Below, in pieces: positions 1 through 7,890 of a DNA stretch of 64,000 nt. Below the pieces are notes generated by a model. The model made no database searches, was not told the origin of the DNA, and was given only the letters and a program-made list of their open reading frames with translations. A program made the translations under genes and the position numbers. The stretch comes from Nitrososphaerota archaeon (GTDB lineage: Archaea > Thermoproteota > Nitrososphaeria > Conexivisphaerales > UBA164). How positions within the stretch are numbered: the first letter of the stretch is position 1; every line of letters starts with the position of its first letter. The stretch covers positions 1-64,000 of the forward strand of contig JAMCTX010000010.1 of the NCBI GenBank assembly GCA_023381255.1, given 5' to 3'.

Positions 1-101
1 AGATGTTCGGATGGGGCGTTGCTCAGAGGCGCTATGACAGGATTGACAGCGCGTTGTTGTGCAAGGGCCTGTGGCACAATCTATTCAACTTTGATAGGTA
101 A
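1..101 (+). CDS. C-terminal end of an unidentified ORF (left-truncated)
   Basis: One frame is open from the window edge to a TAA at 99-101 and encodes at least 32 residues, ending in Trp-His-Asn-Leu-Phe-Asn-Phe-Asp-Arg. The compact, aromatic, basic tail is reminiscent of transposase C-termini, but I cannot assign a family and no terminal repeat is obvious just after the stop. It could also be chance coding. The rest of the gene lies outside the window. Confidence 0.3.
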   Translation, partial: MFGWGVAQRRYDRIDSALLCKGLWHNLFNFDR

Positions 102-141
102 GTATGCCGGAATAGCGTCCCACACTCACAAAATGCAGAAA

Positions 142-152
142 GCTTATATTGA
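142..152 (+). promoter_or_regulatory. TATA box of the PAC2/Hsp20 operon
   Basis: The stretch GCTTATATTGA is centred about 26 nt before the ATG at 173. That is the spacing expected for an archaeal leaderless transcript. A TTG in the same frame at 149 falls inside this box, so it is unlikely to be the start. Confidence 0.55.
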
Positions 153-172
153 GTTCTGACCTTAAAGTTAAC

Positions 173-919
173 ATGCAGGAAAAAAACTATGGAGATATAA
201 CAATAATTGAACTGGAACCTATACCCAAGGGCCTGATCGCCGTGGAGGGCCTTCCAGACATAGGCCTGGTTGGGGTAATTGCCTCATCATTCCTGATCGA
301 TACTTTCAATTTGAAACCTGTAGCTGTAATCAAAAGCCACCTGATGCCTCCTGTGCAGGTTGTTCACATGGGAGTAATAGTTGAACCCATTAAGGTGTTT
401 GGAAATGATTCTATGCTTGTAATCTCGTCAGAAGTTCCAATACCTACAGCGCTTATAAACTCCCTTGCAACTGCAATTGCACAGTGGCTTTCAGAAAAGA
501 GGATAAGCATGCTGATTTCACTAAATGGTTACCCGTCACAGAAGAGAATCGATCAGAATGAGCCCCATGTAGTTGCGGTTGCAAACAACCCTTCTTTAAT
601 AGATATGATAAAGCAGAAAAACATAGAAGTGCTGGAGGACGGTTTTATTTCTGGCGTCTTTGCTTTGCTCATGAACGAACTTGCAGCAAAAGGTGCAAAT
701 GCAGTTGCACTCATTGCCCAGGCCTTTGAAAACTACCCAGATCCAGGAGCGGCAGCTGCTTCCCTTAAGGCCATGTCGGGACTCATAGATATGAAACTGG
801 ATCTCAAGCCGCTTCTGGACAAAGCTGATGAAATGAGGCTTAGCATGAGTAACCTTGTGCAGCAAACCGCAGCTCAAAAGCAGGGAATTGAAAGCCCGTT
901 AACAACCATGTACAGGTGA
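173..919 (+). CDS. PAC2-family protein (proteasome assembly chaperone-like)
   Basis: A 248-residue protein with the PAC2 (DUF75) pattern: an early PKGLIAVEGLPDIGLVG segment followed by alternating beta/alpha structure and a helical C-terminus. Family members (archaeal PbaA/PbaB, eukaryotic PAC2) act in the cytoplasm and several bind proteasome or assembly intermediates; the exact partner here is unknown. The start at ATG 173 is preferred over TTG 149 because a TATA box sits 26 nt upstream of it. The Hsp20 gene follows after 6 nt, so the two are probably co-transcribed, which would pair a proteostasis chaperone with a heat-shock holdase. Confidence 0.85.
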   Translation: MQEKNYGDITIIELEPIPKGLIAVEGLPDIGLVGVIASSFLIDTFNLKPVAVIKSHLMPPVQVVHMGVIVEPIKVFGNDSMLVISSEVPIPTALINSLATAIAQWLSEKRISMLISLNGYPSQKRIDQNEPHVVAVANNPSLIDMIKQKNIEVLEDGFISGVFALLMNELAAKGANAVALIAQAFENYPDPGAAAASLKAMSGLIDMKLDLKPLLDKADEMRLSMSNLVQQTAAQKQGIESPLTTMYR

Positions 920-925
920 TTTAAG

Positions 926-1261
926 ATGTGGGACAACAGAATCGAACCGCTGAGCGATATAAGAGAAACAAACGACAGGATCATGATAAGTGTGGACCTG
1001 CCGTTTGTAAACAGTAAAGACCAGATTGAGATATATGTTTATGGAGATTTGATAGAAATAGTGGCCAATGCATCCAGGTCCATTAAATGGAGAAAGGGAA
1101 TTTCGGCAGGGGAAGCCTTTGAAACAAGCCAGTATGAAAAGAGGGTCAGGCTGCCCTTTACGGTAACCGAAGATGATATTAAGGCGACATTCAAGAATGG
1201 AATACTTCTAATAACTGTTGATAAAAAAAATGTTAAAAAAATAAAAATAAACGTTTATTGA
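926..1261 (+). CDS. Small heat-shock protein, Hsp20/alpha-crystallin family
   Basis: The 111 residues are almost entirely an alpha-crystallin domain. Visible hallmarks are the N-terminal strand with ISVDLPFV, the middle segment EKRVRLPFTV, and the closing FKNGILLITV, which corresponds to the conserved A-x-x-x-n-G-v-L signature. The protein is shorter than typical Hsp20 (about 140-190 aa): there is almost no N-terminal arm and no clear C-terminal I-x-I/V tail, although KIKINVY ends the protein. It should hold unfolding proteins without ATP; oligomer size may be reduced by the missing arms (inference). It lies 6 nt behind the PAC2 gene. Confidence 0.85.
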   Translation: MWDNRIEPLSDIRETNDRIMISVDLPFVNSKDQIEIYVYGDLIEIVANASRSIKWRKGISAGEAFETSQYEKRVRLPFTVTEDDIKATFKNGILLITVDKKNVKKIKINVY

Positions 1262-1264
1262 AAT

Positions 1265-2317
1265 TTATTCTATTATTTCCCATTTCGGCTGGTACTTGTC
1301 CAGTTCCTGCTTTGTATAGTCGTCCATAGGATGCTCTCTTTCTGGTATTTCTACGTGTTTCTTTACATCAAATAGCTCAGTAGTGAAATATCTCATGGCT
1401 GAATCGTTCAGCATTACTACAATATTCTTTAATTCAGGATGCCTTTTAGAAAGCTTGATTGCTGCTGCGACGTTTGCGCCTGACGAAATGCCCGCAAGTA
1501 TCTTCTCCTTCATCATCAATTGTTTACCGTAGTAGATCGACTCGTCTGAACTGACTGTCACTATACCGTTAAGAATTGATACGTCAAGATTCCTAGGAAC
1601 AAATCCGTCCCCTATCCCTTCAATCCTGTGCGAACCCCACTGCCTTTTGGCAAGTAGCGGCGCTTCGCTTGGTTCTGCTGCATAAAGCATCACCTTTGGA
1701 TTCCTTTCCCTGAGGTATCTTCCAACGCCAGTTATGGTACCGCCTGTTCCCTGAGTTAAAACAACCCCGTCCACCTTACCAGATGTCTGTTCCCAGATTT
1801 CTGCTCCTGTAGTGTCGTGGTGTGCTGCAACTGCATCAAGGTTTACGTACTGGTCCGGGAACCAGTATTTCTCCGGATGTTCCTTGACCATTTTCTTTAC
1901 CAAATCGTATGATATGTCAACATCACTTTCAGCTCCAGGAGTCTCAATTATGTTTCCCCCAAGGTACCTTATGAGCTTCTTCCTTTCCTCGCTCATGCCT
2001 GATGGCATGACTATTGTAACCTTGTATCCAAGCAGTGTGCCTACCCACGTGCAAGCGATGCCGGCATTGCCAGTACTCACCTCAACAATTTCCATCCCAG
2101 GCTTTATGGTCCCGCGCTTTACTGCCTCCGTTATCATCCTGAAGTAGACCCTATCTTTTAATGACCCTGAAGGATTAAGGTAATCCAGCTTTCCATATAT
2201 GCTTGCCTTGATTCCTGCGTCAAGAGGTATCTTGTTCAACTTAACCATTGGTGTCCTTCCTATTGCCCCAAGCAGATTGTCAAATGCCTTTGAATTTGCA
2301 TTCCAGTTTACGCTCAT
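1265..2317 (-). CDS. PLP-dependent cysteine synthase / cystathionine beta-synthase family enzyme
   Basis: A 350-aa fold-type II PLP enzyme. The Schiff-base lysine is Lys54 in SGSLKDR, the substrate loop is STGNAG at 81-86, the phosphate-binding loop is GTGGT at 190-194, and GISSGAN lies in the last third. These features fit O-acetylserine (or O-phosphoserine) sulfhydrylase or cystathionine beta-synthase. A C-terminal extension of roughly 35 residues, rich in charge and ending PKWEIIE, follows the usual end of the family. A second sulfur-amino-acid PLP enzyme lies at 41.3-42.4 kb, so reverse transsulfuration is possible, but the exact substrate cannot be read from sequence. The gene is convergent with the Hsp20 operon, with 3 nt between the stops. 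Confidence 0.85.
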   Translation of the reverse strand: MSVNWNANSKAFDNLLGAIGRTPMVKLNKIPLDAGIKASIYGKLDYLNPSGSLKDRVYFRMITEAVKRGTIKPGMEIVEVSTGNAGIACTWVGTLLGYKVTIVMPSGMSEERKKLIRYLGGNIIETPGAESDVDISYDLVKKMVKEHPEKYWFPDQYVNLDAVAAHHDTTGAEIWEQTSGKVDGVVLTQGTGGTITGVGRYLRERNPKVMLYAAEPSEAPLLAKRQWGSHRIEGIGDGFVPRNLDVSILNGIVTVSSDESIYYGKQLMMKEKILAGISSGANVAAAIKLSKRHPELKNIVVMLNDSAMRYFTTELFDVKKHVEIPEREHPMDDYTKQELDKYQPKWEIIE

Positions 2318-2466
2318 CTTTTATCACCAAACCTCGAACTAGTGCATTTTTAATGTTTTCCATTATCACTATTGCCGCCTAAAGCAAACATTTGATTTTA
2401 ATTATGCAGCCAAGGCTGAAAGCTTGCCAATTTTCACATTTTACCACTATTAGTGTGATGATTAAT

Positions 2467-3591
2467 CTACTTCCTTGTATTTCCTTTCCTTCCCATTAAC
2501 AGCATTGGTAGGGCTGGAACTATGGTTATTACTGCCATCAGAATCCACAGAATGTATGGCGAAATTGCCATGACATATGAAAAAACAAGCGATATCCACA
2601 TGCCCAGTGCCATGTTGATGAAGTTAACAAAGGCAAGCGTCATGGCGCCCCTGTTAAAGCTTGACATTTCAAGCGATATAGCATAAAGCGCAGAAAACGC
2701 CACCTCATTGAAGAACCCTATCAACGCCATTCCAGCAAGAAGCAGCTGCTGGTTGGCCATTAAGGCGAACCCGATTCCCCCCATGGCCACTGATAAAAAC
2801 AGGAACAGTGTCTTGCGCTTTGTCCTGTCGTATGCCAGAGTGGCTATTCCGCCTGGTATACTGAACAAAAGCAAAACTGATGTATAAATGCCGCTTGCAC
2901 TTATGGAAGAACGGCCGATTATCTCAAAGTACGACGGCAAAAGCGTTTCTGCTGCATAAAATGTCCCCCAGAAGCCTGAAAGCATAAGGGCAAATGAAAG
3001 GACTTTCCGGTCTATCCTCCAGCTTACACTTTCTTTTTCATTAAATGATACACCTTTTACAGTAATGTAATCCACTGCGCTTAACGCCACGCCAATGATG
3101 CCTGCCAGAACAATTGCGTACCTCCAGTACATTATGCCATATATGACAGACCAGAACAGCCCCAGTGCCGCGCCAATGCTAAAGGCGGCATTATATATTC
3201 CCATATAAAGGCCTACCTTTTGCTTGTTCAGTATTGATAAAACGTACCCTGCTGAAGAAAAAAACATTGCCGCACCTGCGCCTGCCAGCACCCTGGAAAT
3301 CAACAATTCATAAATATTCCAGCTCGCCGCTGAAATATAACTTGATGAAGAAAGAACAATAAGGCCAACTATGTAAACTTTTTGGGGCCCAATCCTGTGA
3401 GCTATTATGCCCGATGGAAGCTGAAAAGCTGCCGCACCTATAACAAAAGCCCATGATATAAGCCCAAGCTGGTATTTTGAGAAACCAAGTGACGCCTGGA
3501 ATAAGATATACGCAGGCGAAAGGAAGACCCAGTACATGCTGTAAACTACCCTGCTTGATATTATGGACCATGAAATAAGCCTGTTTGCCAA
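2467..3591 (-). CDS. MFS transporter
   Basis: A 374-aa, roughly 12-helix membrane protein. The loop after helix 2 is AHRIGPQKVY, a relaxed form of the MFS G-x-x-x-D/R-x-G-R motif, and YDRTKRKT marks the mirrored loop in the second half. It is a few residues shorter than the usual 400. It lies 37 nt downstream of the ABC ATPase in the same direction, so it may be the last gene of the sugar-import transcript. The substrate is unknown. Confidence 0.8.
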   Translation of the reverse strand: MANRLISWSIISSRVVYSMYWVFLSPAYILFQASLGFSKYQLGLISWAFVIGAAAFQLPSGIIAHRIGPQKVYIVGLIVLSSSSYISAASWNIYELLISRVLAGAGAAMFFSSAGYVLSILNKQKVGLYMGIYNAAFSIGAALGLFWSVIYGIMYWRYAIVLAGIIGVALSAVDYITVKGVSFNEKESVSWRIDRKVLSFALMLSGFWGTFYAAETLLPSYFEIIGRSSISASGIYTSVLLLFSIPGGIATLAYDRTKRKTLFLFLSVAMGGIGFALMANQQLLLAGMALIGFFNEVAFSALYAISLEMSSFNRGAMTLAFVNFINMALGMWISLVFSYVMAISPYILWILMAVITIVPALPMLLMGRKGNTRK

Positions 3592-3628
3592 CTACAAAAA
3601 CATCATTTATTTAAGATATAATGCTTTC

Positions 3629-4636
3629 TTACAACTGCACCGTCTTTACTACTTTCCCGTCTTTGAACGCAAATGCCCTCTTTAGCTTTATGTAAACCTT
3701 CTTTCCTGCCTCAAATGTCCTGTTCTGCCTGTCCCTTATTCTAACTGAATTCTCACTGACTGTTAAGTACACAATTGTCTCCTCTCCCTGATATTCTACA
3801 TATTTTATTGTACCTTCAACTGTGCCCGGTTCCTGTTTGTCGACTATTTCGGCATTTTCTGGCCTGAACCCAATTGAATCATACCCATCCTTAATGTTGA
3901 ATGCTGATGTAGGAACGACATTTAGCATTCCGATAAATGTTGAAACAAAAACGGTCTTCGGGTTTTCGTAAATGTCCTTTGGGCTTCCTACCTGGTCCAC
4001 CGCACCGCCGTTCAGTACAACAAGGTTATCTGCTATAGCCATCGCCTCGGACTGGTCATGCGTTACGTGCAAAGCAGTTATGTTCAACTGGCGCTGCAGC
4101 GATTTTAAATAGCTTCTAAGCTCTATTCTGACCTTTGCGTCAAGGTTTGAAAGCGGCTCGTCAAGCAAAAGAAGCTTTGGCTGCTTGATTATTGCCCTTG
4201 CCAGCGCAACTCTCTGCTGCTGGCCTCCGCTGAGCTGTCTCGGATATTTGTTTATGTGCTCCTCTATGCCCATCACCTTGACAATCTGCATCACCCTTTC
4301 CCTTATTTCCTCCTTTTTTAATCCCTTTACAGTAAGAGGCAATGCTATATTATCGTATATTGTAAAGTGAGGGTAAAGAGCATAATTCTGGAAAACGAGC
4401 CCTATATCCCTTTCCCAGGCGGGTTTGTTCGTTATATCCTTTCCGCCAAGAATTATCTTTCCGCTGTCCGGGTAATCAAGCCCGGCAACTATACGAAGCA
4501 TGGTGCTTTTTCCTGCCCCGGAAGGACCCAGGATAACGTTATATGTTCCTTCTTCAATCCCCAGCTTTTCCACATTCAGAGCAACAATTTTGCCGTATCT
4601 TTTTGCTACATTCTCCAGAACCAGGATATCAGTCAA
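3629..4636 (-). CDS. ABC importer ATPase, MalK/UgpC type
   Basis: A 335-aa ATPase with every expected motif: Walker A GPSGAGKST (37-45), Q-loop FQNYALYP, signature LSGGQQQR, Walker B LLLLDEP with D-loop SNLDA, and switch His in LHVTHDQ. About 100 C-terminal residues form the OB/TOBE-like regulatory domain typical of sugar importers. The start is TTG at 4636, four bases inside the end of the permease gene, with a strong SD GGAGGTG seven bases before it. It energises the fused permease at 4633-6351 and the binding protein at 6357-7790. Confidence 0.92.
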   Translation of the reverse strand: MTDILVLENVAKRYGKIVALNVEKLGIEEGTYNVILGPSGAGKSTMLRIVAGLDYPDSGKIILGGKDITNKPAWERDIGLVFQNYALYPHFTIYDNIALPLTVKGLKKEEIRERVMQIVKVMGIEEHINKYPRQLSGGQQQRVALARAIIKQPKLLLLDEPLSNLDAKVRIELRSYLKSLQRQLNITALHVTHDQSEAMAIADNLVVLNGGAVDQVGSPKDIYENPKTVFVSTFIGMLNVVPTSAFNIKDGYDSIGFRPENAEIVDKQEPGTVEGTIKYVEYQGEETIVYLTVSENSVRIRDRQNRTFEAGKKVYIKLKRAFAFKDGKVVKTVQL

Positions 4637-6351
4637 CCCTTGACACCTCCAACCCTGTACATGCGTTCAAGCCTGTCCCTCATCACATACAGTAAAATAA
4701 CGGGAGGTATTAAACTTATTATTGAAGCTGCCGCCAGTGTTCCATAATGTACTGATTCATGACCAAGAGTTGCACCTATAAATATGGAATATGTCTGAGC
4801 ACCAATTGGAGCAGCCAGGTTCATTGAAAATGGCGAATAAGTGAGAACCAGTGGAAATATAAGAGCACCCCATGAGATCATAAATGAATACAGCACTGCT
4901 ATCATTATCCCATCCATGCTCATTGGCATTATTACTCTGAAGTATGCATTTACCAGGTTCATGCCGTCCACCTGCGCTGCTTCATCTACGTGCGCCGGAA
5001 AGTTCTTGTAGAAATTATAGCTTAACCATATAACAACCGGCAATACAAACACCGGGTATGTTATTATAAGAGCCCACATAGTATTGATTAACCCTAACGC
5101 ATTCATAATTTCATATAACGGCAGCATAAAGATGATTGAAGGTAGAGTGTAAATGAAAAGGACATATACCAGAAGTTTGTCGCCGCCAAAATTGTACCTT
5201 GCCATAGCAAATGCCGCAGGGGTGCCAATAAACACTGTAATGAGGAGAACCCCCACTGCCACTACCAGGCTTGATATGAGGAATGGCAAACCCTCAAATA
5301 TCGCTGAGGCATAATGAACCAATGATGGAGTGCTGGTCAATATTATTGGTGGTATGCTGAAAATCTGCGCTCCTGGTTTTATTGATTCAAGGAATACCCA
5401 CACAAGCGGGAAGAGAAAAAATATCAGATAAACTGCGCTTGCTACCCACGTTACAGCTGAAGACATAGGTAAATTCGGAAATCTTTGGGCAAAACTCTGC
5501 CACCTTGACGTATTGCTTTTTGCCGGTTTATTTGCCGGATTTCCCCTCAGTACTCTGACAAAGGCATATGACATTATTGTGGACATGGCACTCATTATTA
5601 TTATCAGGACTGCTGCATAGCCTATTATCCCCGTGAAGAATTGCTGATATGAATAGTAAGCCAGATCTACATTTGACATGGGAGGCACTTCGCCCTGTGT
5701 AACAAAAATGGGGTCAAACGTGAACGTGGCAAAAATTATTGATAAAACAAGAGACATAAGTATGTTAGGCAATATATAAGGCAGGTCAACCTGCATCAGC
5801 TTCCTGATGCCTCTCAATCCGTCAACTTCGCTTGCCTCCTCTATTTCACGGGGCACAGATTTCAAACCCGCAAATATAAAAAGCGCAGCCATTGGAAGGC
5901 TTTCCCAGACATCCATTATCACTATCATCCAAATTGTCTTAAACCAGTTAAACCTGGCGAAATAGTAAACCGGACCATAGAATGGATTCAACACGAGTTC
6001 CCACGAAACTGCCGCAGTCACAAATGGAATGAATGAAGGCAACAGAACAAGCAAAAGCATTATTTTGCTGTCAGTCCTCTTTAGAAGTGCCGCCAAAGGG
6101 ATGGCAAGGGCCAAGTCTATGAACGGCACTGTTATCATGTAAAATATTGTATTTTTAAACACCAGGCCAAAATATGGGTCAACCAATATTGTATGGTAAT
6201 TGAACAATCCCGTCCAGACGAGGGCACCAGTAAGGGTTTCCCTCTGAAAACTCAATATTACATTTCCTATAATTGGGTAAAGCGTGAAAATCAAAAAATA
6301 AATAATAGCGGGCAGTGTTAAAATACCTGCCCACTTTGTAATTGGTTTCAT
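4633..6351 (-). CDS. Fused ABC sugar-type permease (MalF-like plus MalG-like halves)
   Basis: A 572-aa integral membrane protein with two complete binding-protein-dependent permease units. Each half has its own EAA-type coupling loop: EASEVDGLRGIRKLMQVDLP in the first half and DEAAQVDGMNLVNAYFRVI in the second. In most systems (MalF/MalG, UgpA/UgpE) these are separate proteins of about 290 and 275 residues. A polar linker near residues 270-295 joins the halves. I see no internal stop, so the fusion is real in this sequence. It should form the full translocation path as a single chain with two ATPases. The start lies 5 nt after the binding-protein stop. Confidence 0.88.
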   Translation of the reverse strand: MKPITKWAGILTLPAIIYFLIFTLYPIIGNVILSFQRETLTGALVWTGLFNYHTILVDPYFGLVFKNTIFYMITVPFIDLALAIPLAALLKRTDSKIMLLLVLLPSFIPFVTAAVSWELVLNPFYGPVYYFARFNWFKTIWMIVIMDVWESLPMAALFIFAGLKSVPREIEEASEVDGLRGIRKLMQVDLPYILPNILMSLVLSIIFATFTFDPIFVTQGEVPPMSNVDLAYYSYQQFFTGIIGYAAVLIIIMSAMSTIMSYAFVRVLRGNPANKPAKSNTSRWQSFAQRFPNLPMSSAVTWVASAVYLIFFLFPLVWVFLESIKPGAQIFSIPPIILTSTPSLVHYASAIFEGLPFLISSLVVAVGVLLITVFIGTPAAFAMARYNFGGDKLLVYVLFIYTLPSIIFMLPLYEIMNALGLINTMWALIITYPVFVLPVVIWLSYNFYKNFPAHVDEAAQVDGMNLVNAYFRVIMPMSMDGIMIAVLYSFMISWGALIFPLVLTYSPFSMNLAAPIGAQTYSIFIGATLGHESVHYGTLAAASIISLIPPVILLYVMRDRLERMYRVGGVKG

Positions 6352-6356
6352 TCAGG

Positions 6357-7790
6357 TCACAGGGTTATGTGCTGCTGCTGTATGTACGTCATCCATTCAT
6401 TTGCAGCTGTCTGAAGGTTCTGCTGGGCTAAGGCTGGTGTCGGATGGGAAGAAGTCATGAAGTTGTAAACTTCGCCATTGAAGTATGGAATCAATGTTCC
6501 GGTCAGAGATCCTATTACTGGAATTGCTGCCGCCTGCAATAATGGAACCTTGGCTGTTAGGGCATAGCTGGAGAACGGGCCTAACCAACTTAGGCTCGAA
6601 CTTTGAGAAGCCATTGCTATTCCAGTATATGTTCCTGGAATATACCCCATCGATTGTATTCCTTTTTCATATTCACTATTAGACATTGCAAAGGCAATGA
6701 ACTCCGCAGCAAGCTTCGGATTGGGTCCATAGGGGTTTATTCCAAGGAAAGTTGGGGCGAATCCAGTCATTTGTCCTGGCAACAAAGCAATTCCAAGATT
6801 GTTAGCTATCTTTGAAGTGTTAGCTTCAAAGAGTGGTATAAAGCTGGTCCACATTATGAACATGGCATACTGACCTGTTTCTGGGAATTGTTCCTGCTGG
6901 TCATATCCTATTGACTGCACGGAAAGAGATGGCTGGAACTTTATGAGCTGGTTCCACATCATCAGCGCATCAACACCAGCTGTATTGTTAAATGACGTTG
7001 TCCACTTACCATTTTGGTTCATGAGTAGAGTGTAATAGCCTGGTGGCTCTGCTACAAATCCTGGAACATTGTCCTTAAGCCCGTAGTATTCCAGAAGCGG
7101 CATCACCATGTCTATATCTGAATGGTGGGAGCTGTCCGGGAACAACAGAGCGTACTGTGTTACATGTGTGCTGTTTATGAAGCTTGCAATGTCATACAGC
7201 TGTGTCCATGATGTAAGGTTTGTTGGATTAAAGGCAAATCCGTACTGTTTCTGGAATTCTGATGCAAGGGTCGTGTTTTCAAATATGCTCTTCTGATAGC
7301 CAAGAACATATCCAAACACGCTGTGTATCGGGACCCCTATTGTGCTGATTACCGTTCCATTTGGAGCATAGTAATATCCTCCCTGCTGCATGTTAGCATA
7401 AATCATGTTTGAAAGATTGATCTCGCTGCTGTAATCCTGAAGATTCGCCAGGTACGGCGCGAGGTCAGGTGCCTGGGACGGATAAAACATTATGATTGCC
7501 GGCTGTGACGCCTTGTCCTTTAATGCCGTTGATGCAGTAGTAACCATGTCTGAAAAGCCAACACCTTCAACGTTTATCGTGACTGAAGGGTGAGCCGCTT
7601 CAAAATCTTTTGCTACAGTGGTTAAATACTGCTGCGTCTCGCTGCCACTGTCAACCATAATTGTCATTGACACTGGCTTCGGAATTGTTGAAAGATAGTA
7701 ATAATATCCTGCTCCTCCTGCTATAACTATTATAACGATCGCAATTACTGCCGCAGTGACCTTTCCTATAGAAGGCCTTTTTTTGATCAT
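6357..7790 (-). CDS. Extracellular solute-binding protein of the ABC importer
   Basis: A 477-aa protein with a basic N-terminus and one hydrophobic helix at about 12-32, followed by an extracellular family-1-type binding fold rich in Tyr, Ser, Thr and Asn. There is no lipobox Cys, so the helix probably stays as a membrane anchor, common in archaea. The Trp/Tyr-rich surface suggests a carbohydrate or polyol ligand, but this is not proven. It is the first gene of the importer operon, with a TATA box about 27 nt before the ATG, so its mRNA is probably leaderless. Confidence 0.85.
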   Translation of the reverse strand: MIKKRPSIGKVTAAVIAIVIIVIAGGAGYYYYLSTIPKPVSMTIMVDSGSETQQYLTTVAKDFEAAHPSVTINVEGVGFSDMVTTASTALKDKASQPAIIMFYPSQAPDLAPYLANLQDYSSEINLSNMIYANMQQGGYYYAPNGTVISTIGVPIHSVFGYVLGYQKSIFENTTLASEFQKQYGFAFNPTNLTSWTQLYDIASFINSTHVTQYALLFPDSSHHSDIDMVMPLLEYYGLKDNVPGFVAEPPGYYTLLMNQNGKWTTSFNNTAGVDALMMWNQLIKFQPSLSVQSIGYDQQEQFPETGQYAMFIMWTSFIPLFEANTSKIANNLGIALLPGQMTGFAPTFLGINPYGPNPKLAAEFIAFAMSNSEYEKGIQSMGYIPGTYTGIAMASQSSSLSWLGPFSSYALTAKVPLLQAAAIPVIGSLTGTLIPYFNGEVYNFMTSSHPTPALAQQNLQTAANEWMTYIQQQHITL

Positions 7791-7811
7791 CGTTTGCAGT
7801 ATATTATAACC

Positions 7812-7823
7812 TTTAATATAAAC
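7812..7823 (-). promoter_or_regulatory. TATA box of the ABC importer operon
   Basis: On the minus strand TTTATATTAA is centred about 27 nt before the ATG at 7790, giving a predicted leaderless start for the binding-protein gene and its downstream permease, ATPase and possibly MFS genes. Confidence 0.6.
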
Positions 7824-7890
7824 TTTTTACACAAGCTTTTGGATGTTAATTTTTACGCCGAAAAAAGATGATCCTGAATGTGATTCATTC

